Source of the DNA: Burkholderiaceae bacterium
GTDB lineage: Bacteria > Pseudomonadota > Gammaproteobacteria > Burkholderiales > Burkholderiaceae_C
DNA length: 64,000 bases
Direction of reading: 5' to 3'
NCBI GenBank assembly: GCA_017992055.1
Contig: JAGOPK010000007.1
Span: forward strand, 223,503-287,502
Positions 49,625-58,371 of this stretch are shown here, piece by piece (the first letter of the stretch is position 1; the number at the start of each line of letters is the position of its first letter). The position numbers were made by a program, and so were the translations under genes. Under the pieces are notes generated by a model. The model did no database searches. It saw only the letters and a program-made list of their open reading frames with translations, and was not told the origin of the DNA.

Positions 49625-49638
49625 TTGACGGCGGTCAA
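49625..49638. promoter_or_regulatory. FNR/Anr-like box upstream of cyoA
   Basis: TTGAC-GGCG-GTCAA is a symmetric variant of TTGAT-N4-ATCAA (8 of 10 positions), 58 bases before the cyoA GTG. With a TAGATT -10 at 49645-49650 it would lie between -35 and -10, consistent with repression when oxygen is low. Confidence 0.5.
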
Positions 49639-49695
49639 AGTAGGTAGATTCCCGCGCGGTCCTGGTTGACTCAGGGCAAACCCGAAGAGATCCCC

Positions 49696-50748
49696 GTGCG
49701 CTTGAAACTTCCCCTGCAACGCCTGGCCTTGCCAGCCCTGTTGGCACTGTCCGCGGCCCTGGCCGGCTGCAACACCGTGGTGATGAACCCGGCCGGCGAC
49801 ATCGCCCGCCAGCAGGCCGACCTGATCACCACGTCCACCGTGCTGATGCTGCTGATCTGTGTGCCGGTGATCGCCCTGACCCTGCTGTTCGCCTGGCGCT
49901 ACCGGGCGCGGCACAACGCCGCCGGGGCCGGCGACAACGCCGGCGCCAGCTACGAGCCCGACTGGGACCACTCCACCAAGCTGGAGCTGCTGATCTGGGG
50001 CGCGCCGCTGCTGATCATCATCGCGCTGGGCGCCATCACCTGGATCAGCACCCACCAGCTCGATCCATACCGTCCGCTGAGCCGCATCGACGCCAAGCGC
50101 GCCCTGCCGTCCAACGTCAAGCCGCTGGAGGTGCAGGCGGTGGCGATGGACTGGAAGTGGCTGTTCATCTACCCCGAGCAGGGCGTGGCCGTGGTCAACG
50201 AGCTGGCGCTGCCGGTGGACCGGCCGGTGCGCTTCACGATGACCGCCTCGACGGTGATGAACTCGCTGGCCATTCCCGCGCTGGCCGGCCAGGTATATGC
50301 GATGCCGGGCATGCAGTCGCAGCTGCATGCCATCGTCAACCAGGCCGGCGTCTACGACGGCGGCTCGGGCCAGTACAGCGGCGACGGCTTCTCGGCCATG
50401 CGCTTCAAGATGCATGCGCTGCAGCCGGCCGACTTCGACGGCTGGGTGCAGCAGGCCCGTGCCGGCGGCGCCACGCTGGACCGTGCGGCCTTTCTGAAGC
50501 TCGATGAGCCGAGCAAGAAGCACCCGGTCACGCGCTACGCCCAGGTCGAGAGCGGCCTGTTCGATGCCGCGGTCAACCGCTGCGTGGACCGCAGCAAGAT
50601 GTGCATGGGCCAGATGATGGCCATCGACGAGCAGGGGGGCGGCGGCAAGGCCGGCCTGGCCAGCCTGACGCGCCAGACCTGGCGCGGCGGCGAGCGCGCC
50701 GTCGTCGCCGGCCTGTGCACGCCCGCCAACCCCGAGGGCAAGCTCTGA
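49696..50748 (+). CDS. cyoA: Quinol oxidase subunit II (CyoA-like lipoprotein)
   Basis: 350 residues from the GTG. A lipoprotein signal ends L-A-G-C at residue 25 (lipobox). Two membrane helices (about 43-68 and 92-112) and the cupredoxin domain follow. The loop that would bind CuA in cytochrome oxidases reads GQYSGDGFSAMRFKMHAL, lacking the C-x3-C pair, so the electron donor is quinol and not cytochrome c. The C-terminal extension carries CVDRSKMCMGQMM. It heads a seven-gene operon. An alternative TTG start ten codons upstream would spoil the signal. Confidence 0.94.
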   Translation: MRLKLPLQRLALPALLALSAALAGCNTVVMNPAGDIARQQADLITTSTVLMLLICVPVIALTLLFAWRYRARHNAAGAGDNAGASYEPDWDHSTKLELLIWGAPLLIIIALGAITWISTHQLDPYRPLSRIDAKRALPSNVKPLEVQAVAMDWKWLFIYPEQGVAVVNELALPVDRPVRFTMTASTVMNSLAIPALAGQVYAMPGMQSQLHAIVNQAGVYDGGSGQYSGDGFSAMRFKMHALQPADFDGWVQQARAGGATLDRAAFLKLDEPSKKHPVTRYAQVESGLFDAAVNRCVDRSKMCMGQMMAIDEQGGGGKAGLASLTRQTWRGGERAVVAGLCTPANPEGKL

Positions 50749-50755
50749 AATGAAA

Positions 50756-50828
50756 CCCCCACGCTCACTTCGTTCGCTGCCCCCCGCGGGGGCGCATCAG
50801 GCCCTTCGGGCGGCCGGGCGGGCCTGAT
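50756..50828. repeat. REP-like intergenic element between cyoA and cyoB
   Basis: CCCCCACGCTCACTTCGTTCG followed by GC-rich stem GCCCCC-cgc-GGGGGC (50779-50793) is a dispersed repeat type I know from Burkholderiales intergenic regions. A second perfect stem ATCAGGCCC (50796-50804) / GGGCCTGAT (50820-50828) ends exactly one base before the cyoB ATG. Confidence 0.65.
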
Positions 50829-52835
50829 ATGTCCACCTCCTATCCCACCGACAACCACCCGCTGCTGGGCCGCCTGAGCCTGGGCGCGCTGCCACTGCAC
50901 GAACCCATCATCCTGGCCACCTTTGCCGGCGTGGCCGCCGGCGGCCTGCTGGCCCTGGTGCTGATGACCCGCTACCGCTTGTGGGGCCCGTTCTGGCGCG
51001 ACTGGGTGACCAGCATCGACCACAAGAAGATCGGCATCATGTACATGGTGCTGGGCGTGGTGATGCTGCTGCGCGGCTTTGCCGATGCGCTGCTGATGCG
51101 CGCCCAGCAGGCTTTTGCGTTCGGCGAGGCCACGGGCTTTCTCAACGCCCACCACTACGACCAGATCTTCACCGCCCACGGCGTGATCATGATCTTCTTC
51201 GTGGCCATGCCCTTCGTCACGGGGTTCATGAACTACGTGGTGCCGCTGCAGATCGGCGCGCGCGACGTGGCCTTCCCCTTCCTCAACAACTTCAGCTTCT
51301 GGATGACCGCCGGCGGCGCGGTGCTGATGATGCTGTCGCTGTTTGTCGGCGAGTTCGCGCGCACCGGCTGGCTGGCCTATCCGCCGCTGTCGGGCGTGCT
51401 GGCCGATCCGGGCGTGGGCGTGGACTACTACCTGTGGAGCCTGCAGGTAGCGGGCGTGGGCACCACGCTGTCGGGCATCAACCTGATCGCCACCATCGTG
51501 AAGATGCGCGCGCCGGGCATGACGCTGATGAAGATGCCTGTCTTCACCTGGACCAGCCTGTGCACCAATGTGCTGATCGTGGTGAGCTTCCCGGTGCTCA
51601 CCGCCGTGCTGGCCCTGCTGAGCCTGGACCGCTATGTCGGCACCAACTTCTTCACGTCCGATCTTGGCGGCAACGCCATGGTCTACGTCAACCTGATCTG
51701 GATCTGGGGCCACCCCGAGGTCTACATCCTGGTGCTGCCGGTGTTCGGCATCTTCTCCGAGATCGTCTCCACCTTCTCGGCCAAGCGCCTGTTCGGTTAT
51801 GCCTCGATGGTCTATGCCACGGTGGTCATCACCATCCTGTCCTACCTGGTGTGGCTGCACCACTTCTTCACCATGGGCTCGGGGGCCAGCGTCAACTCGT
51901 TCTTCGGCATCACCACGATGATCATCTCCATCCCCACCGGGGCCAAGATGTTCAACTGGCTGTTCACGATGTACCGCGGCCGCATCCGCTTTGAAGTGCC
52001 GATGCTGTGGACCATCGGCTTCATGGTCACCTTCGTCATCGGTGGCATGTCGGGCGTGCTGCTGGCCGTGCCGCCGGCCGACTTCCAGCTGCACAACAGC
52101 CTGTTCCTGATCGCCCACTTCCACAACGTCATCATCGGCGGCGTGGTCTTCGGCGTGTTCGCCGGCATCAGCTTCTGGTTCCCCAAGGCCTTCGGCTACA
52201 AGCTCGACCCGTTCTGGGGCAAGTGCTCGTTCTGGTTCTGGTTCGTCGGCTTCTACCTGGCCTTCATGCCGCTGTATGTGCTGGGCCTGATGGGCGTGAC
52301 GCGGCGCGTCAGCCACTTCGAGGACCTGAGCCTGCGCCCCTGGTTCCAGGTGGCGGCCTTGGGCGCGGTGCTGATCGCACTCGGCATCGCCAGCTTCATC
52401 ATCCAGCTGGTGGTCAGCTACCTGCGCCGCGAGCAGCTGCGCGACGCCCATGGCGACAGCTGGGGCACCGGCCGCACGCTGGAATGGAGCACCTCCAGCC
52501 CGCCGCCGGACTACAACTTCGCCTTCACGCCCATCGTGCACGAGCGCGACGCCTGGCACGACATGAAGCAGCGCGGCGCCAAGCGCCCGACCAGCGGCTT
52601 CCAGCCCATCCACATGCCGGCCAACACCGCCGCCGGCGTGCTGATTGCCGGCCTGTCCACGCTGCTGGGCTTTGCGCTGGTGTGGCACATGTGGTGGATT
52701 GCCGGCCTGGCCTTTGCCGCCGTGGTGCTGGGCGCCATCGTCCACACCTTCAACTACAAGCGTGACTACCACATCCCCGCCGACGTGGTGACACGCTGCG
52801 AGGCGCAGCGCACGCGCACCCTGGCCGCCGCCTGA
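50829..52835 (+). CDS. cyoB: Quinol oxidase subunit I (CyoB-like, haem-copper)
   Basis: 668 residues, about fifteen membrane helices. It carries all haem-copper ligand motifs: the low-spin haem His in TAHG near residue 117, W293-G-H-P-E-V-Y (CuB His and the cross-linked Tyr), the CuB pair HH in [10 protein letters not shown], and the haem pair in [12 protein letters not shown]. The D-channel and K-channel residues around the PEVY and YxxxK regions look like class A oxidases. It pumps protons while reducing O2 with ubiquinol. The ATG abuts a hairpin with no free Shine-Dalgarno sequence. Confidence 0.96.
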   Translation: MSTSYPTDNHPLLGRLSLGALPLHEPIILATFAGVAAGGLLALVLMTRYRLWGPFWRDWVTSIDHKKIGIMYMVLGVVMLLRGFADALLMRAQQAFAFGEATGFLNAHHYDQIFTAHGVIMIFFVAMPFVTGFMNYVVPLQIGARDVAFPFLNNFSFWMTAGGAVLMMLSLFVGEFARTGWLAYPPLSGVLADPGVGVDYYLWSLQVAGVGTTLSGINLIATIVKMRAPGMTLMKMPVFTWTSLCTNVLIVVSFPVLTAVLALLSLDRYVGTNFFTSDLGGNAMVYVNLIWIWGHPEVYILVLPVFGIFSEIVSTFSAKRLFGYASMVYATVVITILSYLVWLHHFFTMGSGASVNSFFGITTMIISIPTGAKMFNWLFTMYRGRIRFEVPMLWTIGFMVTFVIGGMSGVLLAVPPADFQLHNSLFLIAHFHNVIIGGVVFGVFAGISFWFPKAFGYKLDPFWGKCSFWFWFVGFYLAFMPLYVLGLMGVTRRVSHFEDLSLRPWFQVAALGAVLIALGIASFIIQLVVSYLRREQLRDAHGDSWGTGRTLEWSTSSPPPDYNFAFTPIVHERDAWHDMKQRGAKRPTSGFQPIHMPANTAAGVLIAGLSTLLGFALVWHMWWIAGLAFAAVVLGAIVHTFNYKRDYHIPADVVTRCEAQRTRTLAAA

Positions 52836-52851
52836 GCGCAGAGGAACCCCC

Positions 52852-53496
52852 ATGCTGATGACCAGCACCCAGGCCGCGCTGGACGCCGCGCGCGCCACCG
52901 CCCCGCAGTTCTACGACGACGGCAGCCACCATCCGCAGCCCGGCACGCTGCTGGGCTTCTGGCTGTACCTGATGAGCGACTGCCTCATCTTTGCCGTGCT
53001 GTTTGCCTGCTATGCCGTCTATGGCCGCAGCTATGCCGCCGGCCCCTCGGGCGCCGACCTGTTCGACCTGCCGCTGGTGGCCGTCAACACCGCCATGCTG
53101 CTGCTGTCGTCCATCACCTACGGCTTTGCGATGATCGGCATGCAGCAGCGCAAGAAGTCGCAGGTGCTCGCCTGGCTGGGCATCACCGGCCTGTTCGGCC
53201 TGGCCTTCGTCGGGCTGGAGATGTACGAGTTCCAGCACCTGATCCACCAGGGCGCGGGCCCGCAGCGCAGTGCCTTCCTGTCGGCCTTCTTCGCGCTGGT
53301 AGGCACGCACGGCCTGCACGTCAGCTTCGGCATCCTGTGGCTGGGCGTGCTGATGCTGCAGGTGGGCAAGCTGGGCCTGACCGCCGCCAACCGGCGCCGG
53401 CTGATGTGCCTGTCGATGTTCTGGCACTTCCTGGACGTGGTGTGGATCGGCGTGTTCACCTTCGTCTACCTGATGGGCAGCATGCCCCACGCCTGA
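52852..53496 (+). CDS. cyoC: Quinol oxidase subunit III (CyoC-like)
   Basis: 214 residues with five membrane helices. Landmarks include [26 protein letters not shown] near the start, [13 protein letters not shown], and [24 protein letters not shown]. The length is typical for CyoC of quinol oxidases, shorter than the mitochondrial-type subunit III. A good GAGG ribosome-binding site precedes the ATG, 16 bases after cyoB. It stabilises the proton-uptake side of subunit I in the inner membrane. Confidence 0.95.
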   Translation: MLMTSTQAALDAARATAPQFYDDGSHHPQPGTLLGFWLYLMSDCLIFAVLFACYAVYGRSYAAGPSGADLFDLPLVAVNTAMLLLSSITYGFAMIGMQQRKKSQVLAWLGITGLFGLAFVGLEMYEFQHLIHQGAGPQRSAFLSAFFALVGTHGLHVSFGILWLGVLMLQVGKLGLTAANRRRLMCLSMFWHFLDVVWIGVFTFVYLMGSMPHA

Positions 53497-53520
53497 TCCG
53501 GGCCCGAACGAGACACGACG

Positions 53521-53904
53521 ATGAGCAATGCACACGCACACCCCGGCGACGATCATCACCATGACGACGAAGGCGCCGAGTACCACGCCAGCTACCGCGG
53601 CTACCTGATCGGCTTTGTGCTGTCGGTGGCGCTGACGGCAATCCCGTTCTGGCTGGTGATGGCCAAGGTGCTGCCCACGCCGGGCCTCACCGCCCTGGTC
53701 ATCCTCGGCTTTGCCGCGGTGCAGGTGGTGGTGCACATGGTGTACTTCCTGCACATGAATGCCAAGGTCGAGCAGGGCTGGTCGCTGCTGTCGCTGGTGT
53801 TCACCATCGTGCTGGTGGTCATCATGCTGGCCGGCTCGATCTGGGTCATGCACCACCTCAACACCAACATGATGCCGGTGCACGACATGCGCACCCTGCC
53901 ATGA
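53521..53904 (+). CDS. cyoD: Quinol oxidase subunit IV (CyoD-like)
   Basis: 127 residues. A His/Asp-rich N-terminal tail (HAHPGDDHHHDDEGAEYH) is followed by three membrane helices with the CyoD block SYRGYLIGFVLSVALTAIPFWLVM and VVVHMVYFLHMN. The tail is more histidine-rich than usual and could bind metal. Its stop overlaps the start of the SURF1 gene (ATGA), so the assembly factor is translated in step with the oxidase. Confidence 0.93.
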   Translation: MSNAHAHPGDDHHHDDEGAEYHASYRGYLIGFVLSVALTAIPFWLVMAKVLPTPGLTALVILGFAAVQVVVHMVYFLHMNAKVEQGWSLLSLVFTIVLVVIMLAGSIWVMHHLNTNMMPVHDMRTLP

Positions 53905-54650
53905 GGCCGCGCACCCTGCTGCCGGCCGGCCTGGCCGTGCTGGCGGCGGTGGTGTTCAGCCTGCTGTCGGCCTGGCAGTGGCAGCGCCTGGCCTGGAAGC
54001 AGGGCCTGATCGATCGCGCCAGCACCCGGGCCAATGCCCTGCCCCAGGCCCTGCCGCCGCCCGCCACCTGGGCCGGTCTGCGCCGCGAGGACATCGAGTA
54101 CCAGCGCGTCACGCTCAGCGGCCGGCTGGACCCCAGCCGCGAGCGCCTGGTGCTGGCCAGCACCGGCCTGGGTCGCGGCCACTGGCTGCTGCAGCCGCTG
54201 CTGCTGGCCGATGGCCGCTGGGTCTGGGTCAACCGCGGCTTTGTCGATGACGCCCACCGCGAGGCGTCCCGCCGGCCGGCGCCGGCGGGCGAGCTGACGC
54301 TGACCGGCCTGCTGCGCTGGACCGAGCCCAGCGGCTGGCTGTGGCAGCACAACGATGCCAGCGACGGCCCCGCCGGCCGCTGGGTCAGCCGCGAGCTGCC
54401 GGCGCTGTCGGCCTCGGCACGGCTGCCGGCGGGCGCGGTGGCGCCGTTTTTCGTCGACGAGGCCGCCACGCCGGGCGACCCCGGCGCCGCCATGCGATTC
54501 CCCCGCCCGGGGCTGACGGTGCTGCAGTTCAGCAACAATCACCGCGTGTATGCGCTGACCTGGATGGCGCTGGCCCTGGGCAGCCTGGCCGGTGCGGTGC
54601 TGGCCTGGCGCCACCGCCATCGACCGCCCGAGCCTCCTCCCGATCCGTGA
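53901..54650 (+). CDS. SURF1-family oxidase assembly protein
   Basis: 249 residues with the SURF1 architecture: an N-terminal helix (about 8-26), a periplasmic domain, and a C-terminal helix (about 217-237, YALTWMALALGSLAGAVLAWRHR). Conserved blocks are SAWQWQRLAWKQGLI, DRWV-like WVNRGFVDD, and the terminal NNHRVYALTWMALA. SURF1 delivers haem a to subunit I. In Paracoccus a dedicated SURF1 is encoded with a ba3 quinol oxidase. Its presence in place of cyoE suggests this oxidase uses haem a. It is coupled at both ends (ATGA, GTGA). Confidence 0.92.
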   Translation: MRPRTLLPAGLAVLAAVVFSLLSAWQWQRLAWKQGLIDRASTRANALPQALPPPATWAGLRREDIEYQRVTLSGRLDPSRERLVLASTGLGRGHWLLQPLLLADGRWVWVNRGFVDDAHREASRRPAPAGELTLTGLLRWTEPSGWLWQHNDASDGPAGRWVSRELPALSASARLPAGAVAPFFVDEAATPGDPGAAMRFPRPGLTVLQFSNNHRVYALTWMALALGSLAGAVLAWRHRHRPPEPPPDP

Positions 54651-56047
54651 GCCCGTTCCGCCTCGCCCCGCATCCGCCCTGGTGGCCGTGGCGTGCCACG
54701 CCGGCCGAGGGCGAGGATGCGGGCGCGGCCCTGGCGCCGGAAACCCAGGCCGGCCGCAGCAATCTGATGCAGCTGGTGCAGCTGCGCTGGCTGGCCGTGG
54801 CCGGCCAGCTGCTGACGGTGCTGGTGGTGCACCACGGCCTGGGCATCCGCCTGCCGCTGCTGGCCATGCTGTCGCTGCTGGCGGCGCTGGCGCTGTTCAA
54901 CCTGGCCAGCTGGCTGCGCGCCAGCATCGCCTCCAGCCATGGCGCGCCGGTCACCCAGTCCGAGCTGCTGCTGGGCCTGCTGATGGACCTGGCGGTGCTG
55001 ACCGGCCTGCTGGGCCTGTCGGGTGGCGTGCACAACCCCTTCGTCTTCCTGTACCTGCTGCAGGTGGTGGTGGGCGCGCTGCTGCTGCGCAGCGCCCATG
55101 CCTGGGCCCTGGTGGTGGCCGGCTGCGTGGCCATCATGCTGCTGGCGCAATGGCATCTGCCGCTGGCCTGGCCCGATACGCCGGGGCCGGCGCAGCGCCT
55201 GTCCCAGCACTATGTGGGCGGCCTGCTGCTGTGCTTTGGGCTGTGCGCCTCGCTGGCGGTGCTGGCGATCAACCGCTTCGGCCGCAACCTGCGCCGGCGC
55301 GACGAGCGCCTGGCGGTGCTGCGCCAGCGTGCCGCCGAGGAGGACCACATCGTGCGCATGGGCCTGCTGGCCAGCGGCGCCGCGCACGAGCTGGGCACGC
55401 CGCTGGCCACGCTGGCGGTGATCCTGGGCGACTGGGCGCGCATGGCGCCGATCGCCGCCGAGCCCGAGCTGCGCGAGGACATCGAGCAGATGCAGGCCCA
55501 GGTGCGGCGCTGCAAGGCCATCATCGGTGGCATCCTGCAGTCGGCCGGCGACAGCCGCGGCGACGCGCCGGCCGGCACCACGCTGGACGAGTTCATCGCC
55601 AGCGTGGCCGCCGACTGGCGCGCGCGGCGCAACCAGCCCGAGTTCCAGCCCGAGCCCGGGCCGCTGCCCGACCTGCCCATCATTGCCGACACCGGCCTGC
55701 GCCAGATGATCACCAACCTGCTCGACAACGCCCTGGAGGCCGCGCCGACGCTGACGCCGCGCCTCTTGGTGCAGTGCGACGGCGACTGGCTGCAGCTGCG
55801 CGTGCTGGACCGCGGCCCCGGCTTCAGCACCGAGATGCTGGCCGATTTCGGCCGGCCCTACCGCTCCACCAAGGGCCGGCCCGGCGGCGGCCTGGGCGTG
55901 TTCCTGTCGGCCAATGTCGCGCGGCGCCTGGGCGGCCGCATCGAGGCCCGCAACCGGCCGGCCACGCCGGCCGGCGGCGGCGCCGAGGTGCTGATCACGC
56001 TGCCGTTGTCGGCGCTGGCGGCCCGGCCCGCGGAGGCCCTGGCATGA
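54647..56047 (+). CDS. regB: RegB/PrrB-type redox sensor histidine kinase
   Basis: 466 residues from a GTG overlapping the SURF1 stop. About six membrane helices are followed by the kinase core. Hallmarks of RegB/PrrB/ActS are the quinone-binding heptad G126-G-V-H-N-P-F132 and the H-box ASGAAHELGTPLATLAV with H247. A cysteine in RRCKAIIGGIL (C289) is at the position of the redox-active Cys of RegB. The ATPase domain has NLLDNALEA, DRGPGF and GGGLGVFL. It senses the ubiquinone pool and phosphorylates RegA, encoded next. Confidence 0.93.
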   Translation: MSPFRLAPHPPWWPWRATPAEGEDAGAALAPETQAGRSNLMQLVQLRWLAVAGQLLTVLVVHHGLGIRLPLLAMLSLLAALALFNLASWLRASIASSHGAPVTQSELLLGLLMDLAVLTGLLGLSGGVHNPFVFLYLLQVVVGALLLRSAHAWALVVAGCVAIMLLAQWHLPLAWPDTPGPAQRLSQHYVGGLLLCFGLCASLAVLAINRFGRNLRRRDERLAVLRQRAAEEDHIVRMGLLASGAAHELGTPLATLAVILGDWARMAPIAAEPELREDIEQMQAQVRRCKAIIGGILQSAGDSRGDAPAGTTLDEFIASVAADWRARRNQPEFQPEPGPLPDLPIIADTGLRQMITNLLDNALEAAPTLTPRLLVQCDGDWLQLRVLDRGPGFSTEMLADFGRPYRSTKGRPGGGLGVFLSANVARRLGGRIEARNRPATPAGGGAEVLITLPLSALAARPAEALA

Positions 56048-56592
56048 GCGAGCGGCAGCTGCTGATCGTCGAGGACGACGATGCGCTGGCGGCGACGCTG
56101 ACACGCTCGTTCGAGCGCCGCGGCTGGCCGGTGCTGCGCGCCCACGACCTGGACAGCCTGGGCAAGCTGCTGCAGGACGGCCCGCGCATCAGCCATGCGG
56201 TGGTGGACCTGAAGCTGGCCAACGGCAGCTCGGGCCTGGCCTGCGTGCAGTGGCTGAGCAACCATGGCCAGCAGCAGGGCCAGGACATCGCCATCGTCGT
56301 GCTCACCGGCTATGCCAGCATCGCCACCGCGGTCGAGGCCATCAAGCTGGGCGCGCGCCACTACCTGGCCAAGCCGGCCAATACCGACGACATCGAGGCC
56401 GCCTTCGAGCGCAGCGCCGGCGAGACCGACCTGCCGCTGGACGGCCGGCCCACGTCGATCAAGACGCTGGAGTGGGAGCGCATCCACGAGACCCTGGCCG
56501 ACACCGGCTTCAACATCAGCGAGACCGCGCGCCGCCTGGGCCTGCACCGGCGCACGCTGGCGCGCAAGCTGGAAAAGCAGCGCGTGAAGTGA
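56044..56592 (+). CDS. regA: RegA/PrrA/ActR-type response regulator
   Basis: 182 residues. The receiver domain (about 1-118) has the acidic pair E-D-D-D, phosphoacceptor D55 in VVDLKLANGSSG and the conserved K in YLAKPAN. A proline-linked hinge leads to a Fis-like helix-turn-helix (157-180, NISETARRLGLHRRTLARKLEKQ), nearly invariant in RegA/PrrA proteins. The ATG overlaps the regB stop. RegA proteins control respiration, photosynthesis, CO2 and N2 fixation genes. Here co-transcription with the oxidase suggests feedback on terminal oxidase supply. Confidence 0.94.
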   Translation: MSERQLLIVEDDDALAATLTRSFERRGWPVLRAHDLDSLGKLLQDGPRISHAVVDLKLANGSSGLACVQWLSNHGQQQGQDIAIVVLTGYASIATAVEAIKLGARHYLAKPANTDDIEAAFERSAGETDLPLDGRPTSIKTLEWERIHETLADTGFNISETARRLGLHRRTLARKLEKQRVK

Positions 56593-56766
56593 TTCGAACT
56601 GGTCCTGGGGTGGCGCGCCGGGCAGCCCCGGCTCGCCGCCGGCCTGGCGGTCGTCGGCAGGGCCGCGGCTGAGATCGGTTCGCCAGGCCCGCGGGCGCGC
56701 TCGCTAGAATCCGCCCCCCATCCCACGCCCGACGGCGCGCCACGCGGCTCCGGCCGCTCCATCCCC

Positions 56767-58092
56767 ATGTCCTTTGCCGAACTCGGCCTGGCGCCCGCCC
56801 TGGTCGACGCCCTGGCCAGATCGCAGCGCCTGCGGCCCACGCCCATCCAGCAGCGCGCCATCGCACCGGCCCTGGCCGGCCGCGATCTGCTGATGCTGGC
56901 CCCCACCGGCAGCGGCAAGACCCTGGCCTATCTGCTGCCGCTGCTGCAAGGCCTGCTGGACGCCGGGTCGGAGCGGCCGCGTGACCCGCGCCTGCTGGTG
57001 CTGCTGCCCACGCGCGAGCTGGCCCAGCAGGTGGGCGATGTGCTGCGCGGGCTGTGCGCGGCACTGCCGCTGCGCCTGCGCAGCGTGGTGGCCCATGGCG
57101 GCGTTTCCATCAACCCGCAGCTGATGGCGCTGCGGGGCGGTGCCGACATCGTCATCGCCACGCCCGGCCGCCTGCTGGACCTGCTGGCCCACAACGGCCT
57201 GCGCCTGGGCGCGCTGCAGACCCTGGTGCTGGACGAGGCCGACCGCCTGCTGGCCCTGGGTTTTGCAGACGAACTGGACCGTGTGCTGCAGGCTCTGCCG
57301 GCGCGACGCCAGACCCTGCTGGTCTCGGCCACCTTCGGCGCGCCCGCCCTGGCGGCCCTGGCAGAACGGCTGCTGCGGCAGCCGCTGCGGGTGCAGGACG
57401 ACGGCGATGCCGACTCCGGCGGAGATCGCGCACCGGCCGCACCGGCGGCCATCCACCAGCGTGCCATCGTGGTGGACACCGCCCGCCGCACAGCGCTGCT
57501 GCGCCATCTGCTGAAGGAACTGGGCGAACCGCGCTGCCTGGTGTTCGTGGCCACGCGCCATGCTGCCGAGATGGTGTCGGACAAGCTCTGGCAAGCCGGC
57601 CACCGCGCCGCAGCCCTGCATGGCGAGCTGAGCCAGGGCACGCGCCAGCGCGTGCTGCAGGCCCTGGCCAGTGGCGAGGTGTCGGTGCTGGTGGCCACCG
57701 ACGTGGCCGCGCGCGGCCTGGACATCCCCGGCCTGGCCCTGGTCGTCAACCACGACCTGCCGCGCTCGGCCGACGATCACCGCCACCGCATCGGCCGCAC
57801 CGGCCGTGCCGGCGCTGCCGGACTGGCCATCAGCTTTGTGCCACCCGAGAGCGAAGGCCACTTCCGCCTGATCGAGAAGCGGCAGGGCCTGCGCGTGACG
57901 CGCGAGACGCTGGCCGGCTTCGAGCCGGCGCGGGCCGCTGCGCCAGCCACGGCAGGTGCTGCATCCGCAGGCCCTGCCGCCACCGGCAGCGGCACCGGAC
58001 TGGACCCTCACGGCGGCATCAAGGGCCGGCGCAAGAGCCGCAAGGACCGGCTGCGCGAGGCCGCCGCCGCGGGCCTGGTCCGGCCGGACTGA
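56767..58092 (+). CDS. DEAD-box RNA helicase (RhlE-like)
   Basis: 441 residues. All helicase motifs are present: Q-motif (PTPIQQRAI), I A-P-T-G-S-G-K-T at 45-52, Ia PTRELAQQV, Ib TPGRLLD, II D156-E-A-D, III S187-A-T, IV LVFVATR, V ATDVAARGLDIP and VI H340-R-I-G-R-T-G-R. A short basic C-terminal tail (KGRRKSRKDRLREAA) is like RhlE or DbpA-type RNA-binding tails without an RRM. It unwinds RNA in ribosome assembly or decay. A TAGAAT -10 lies near 56703 but no good -35 was seen. Confidence 0.94.
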   Translation: MSFAELGLAPALVDALARSQRLRPTPIQQRAIAPALAGRDLLMLAPTGSGKTLAYLLPLLQGLLDAGSERPRDPRLLVLLPTRELAQQVGDVLRGLCAALPLRLRSVVAHGGVSINPQLMALRGGADIVIATPGRLLDLLAHNGLRLGALQTLVLDEADRLLALGFADELDRVLQALPARRQTLLVSATFGAPALAALAERLLRQPLRVQDDGDADSGGDRAPAAPAAIHQRAIVVDTARRTALLRHLLKELGEPRCLVFVATRHAAEMVSDKLWQAGHRAAALHGELSQGTRQRVLQALASGEVSVLVATDVAARGLDIPGLALVVNHDLPRSADDHRHRIGRTGRAGAAGLAISFVPPESEGHFRLIEKRQGLRVTRETLAGFEPARAAAPATAGAASAGPAATGSGTGLDPHGGIKGRRKSRKDRLREAAAAGLVRPD

Positions 58093-58124
58093 CCGCGGCG
58101 CGGCGGCCGTCGTTCAGCGCCGGG

Positions 58125-58290
58125 CCAAGGTCCGGTGGCCACGCCGCTGAAGATGACGATGTCGGACCCGGCGCCCATCGGGCAGCCGAGGTGGGTGGCA
58201 TCGTCGGCGTGGGCATTGGCGATGGCTTCGCGCAGGCTGCAGAAGGCCGATCAGAGTGCGGCAACAGTGAACGGCGCTTCACCTTGGGTC
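58125..58290 (-). pseudogene. Degraded fragment of a CSLREA-domain surface protein gene
   Basis: On the minus strand one frame reads APFTVAAL-stop-SAFCSLREAIANAHADD, then ATHLGCPMGAGSDIVIF, ending near 58130. The C-S-L-R-E-A-I-A-N-A block and the G-C-x-x-G-S/A-G-x-D-I continuation are the CSLREA domain found at the N-termini of large secreted beta-helix proteins. An in-frame TGA at 58251-58253 splits it and no signal peptide or downstream repeat region remains. It lies between the helicase and amidohydrolase genes, in a stretch otherwise without coding features. Confidence 0.6.
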
Positions 58291-58371
58291 CTTCGTCCGG
58301 CATGCAAACCGCCCGCGTGCCGCCGTCGGGGCGGCGGTGCGCCCATCCCGTGCGCGCGGGATGCTGGCGGC

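Noticed and set aside
58135-58371. Plus-strand open frame after the helicase gene as a separate small gene
   Set aside because: No ribosome-binding site and Ala/Pro/Arg-rich; the minus-strand CSLREA-like remnant explains the only recognisable signal.
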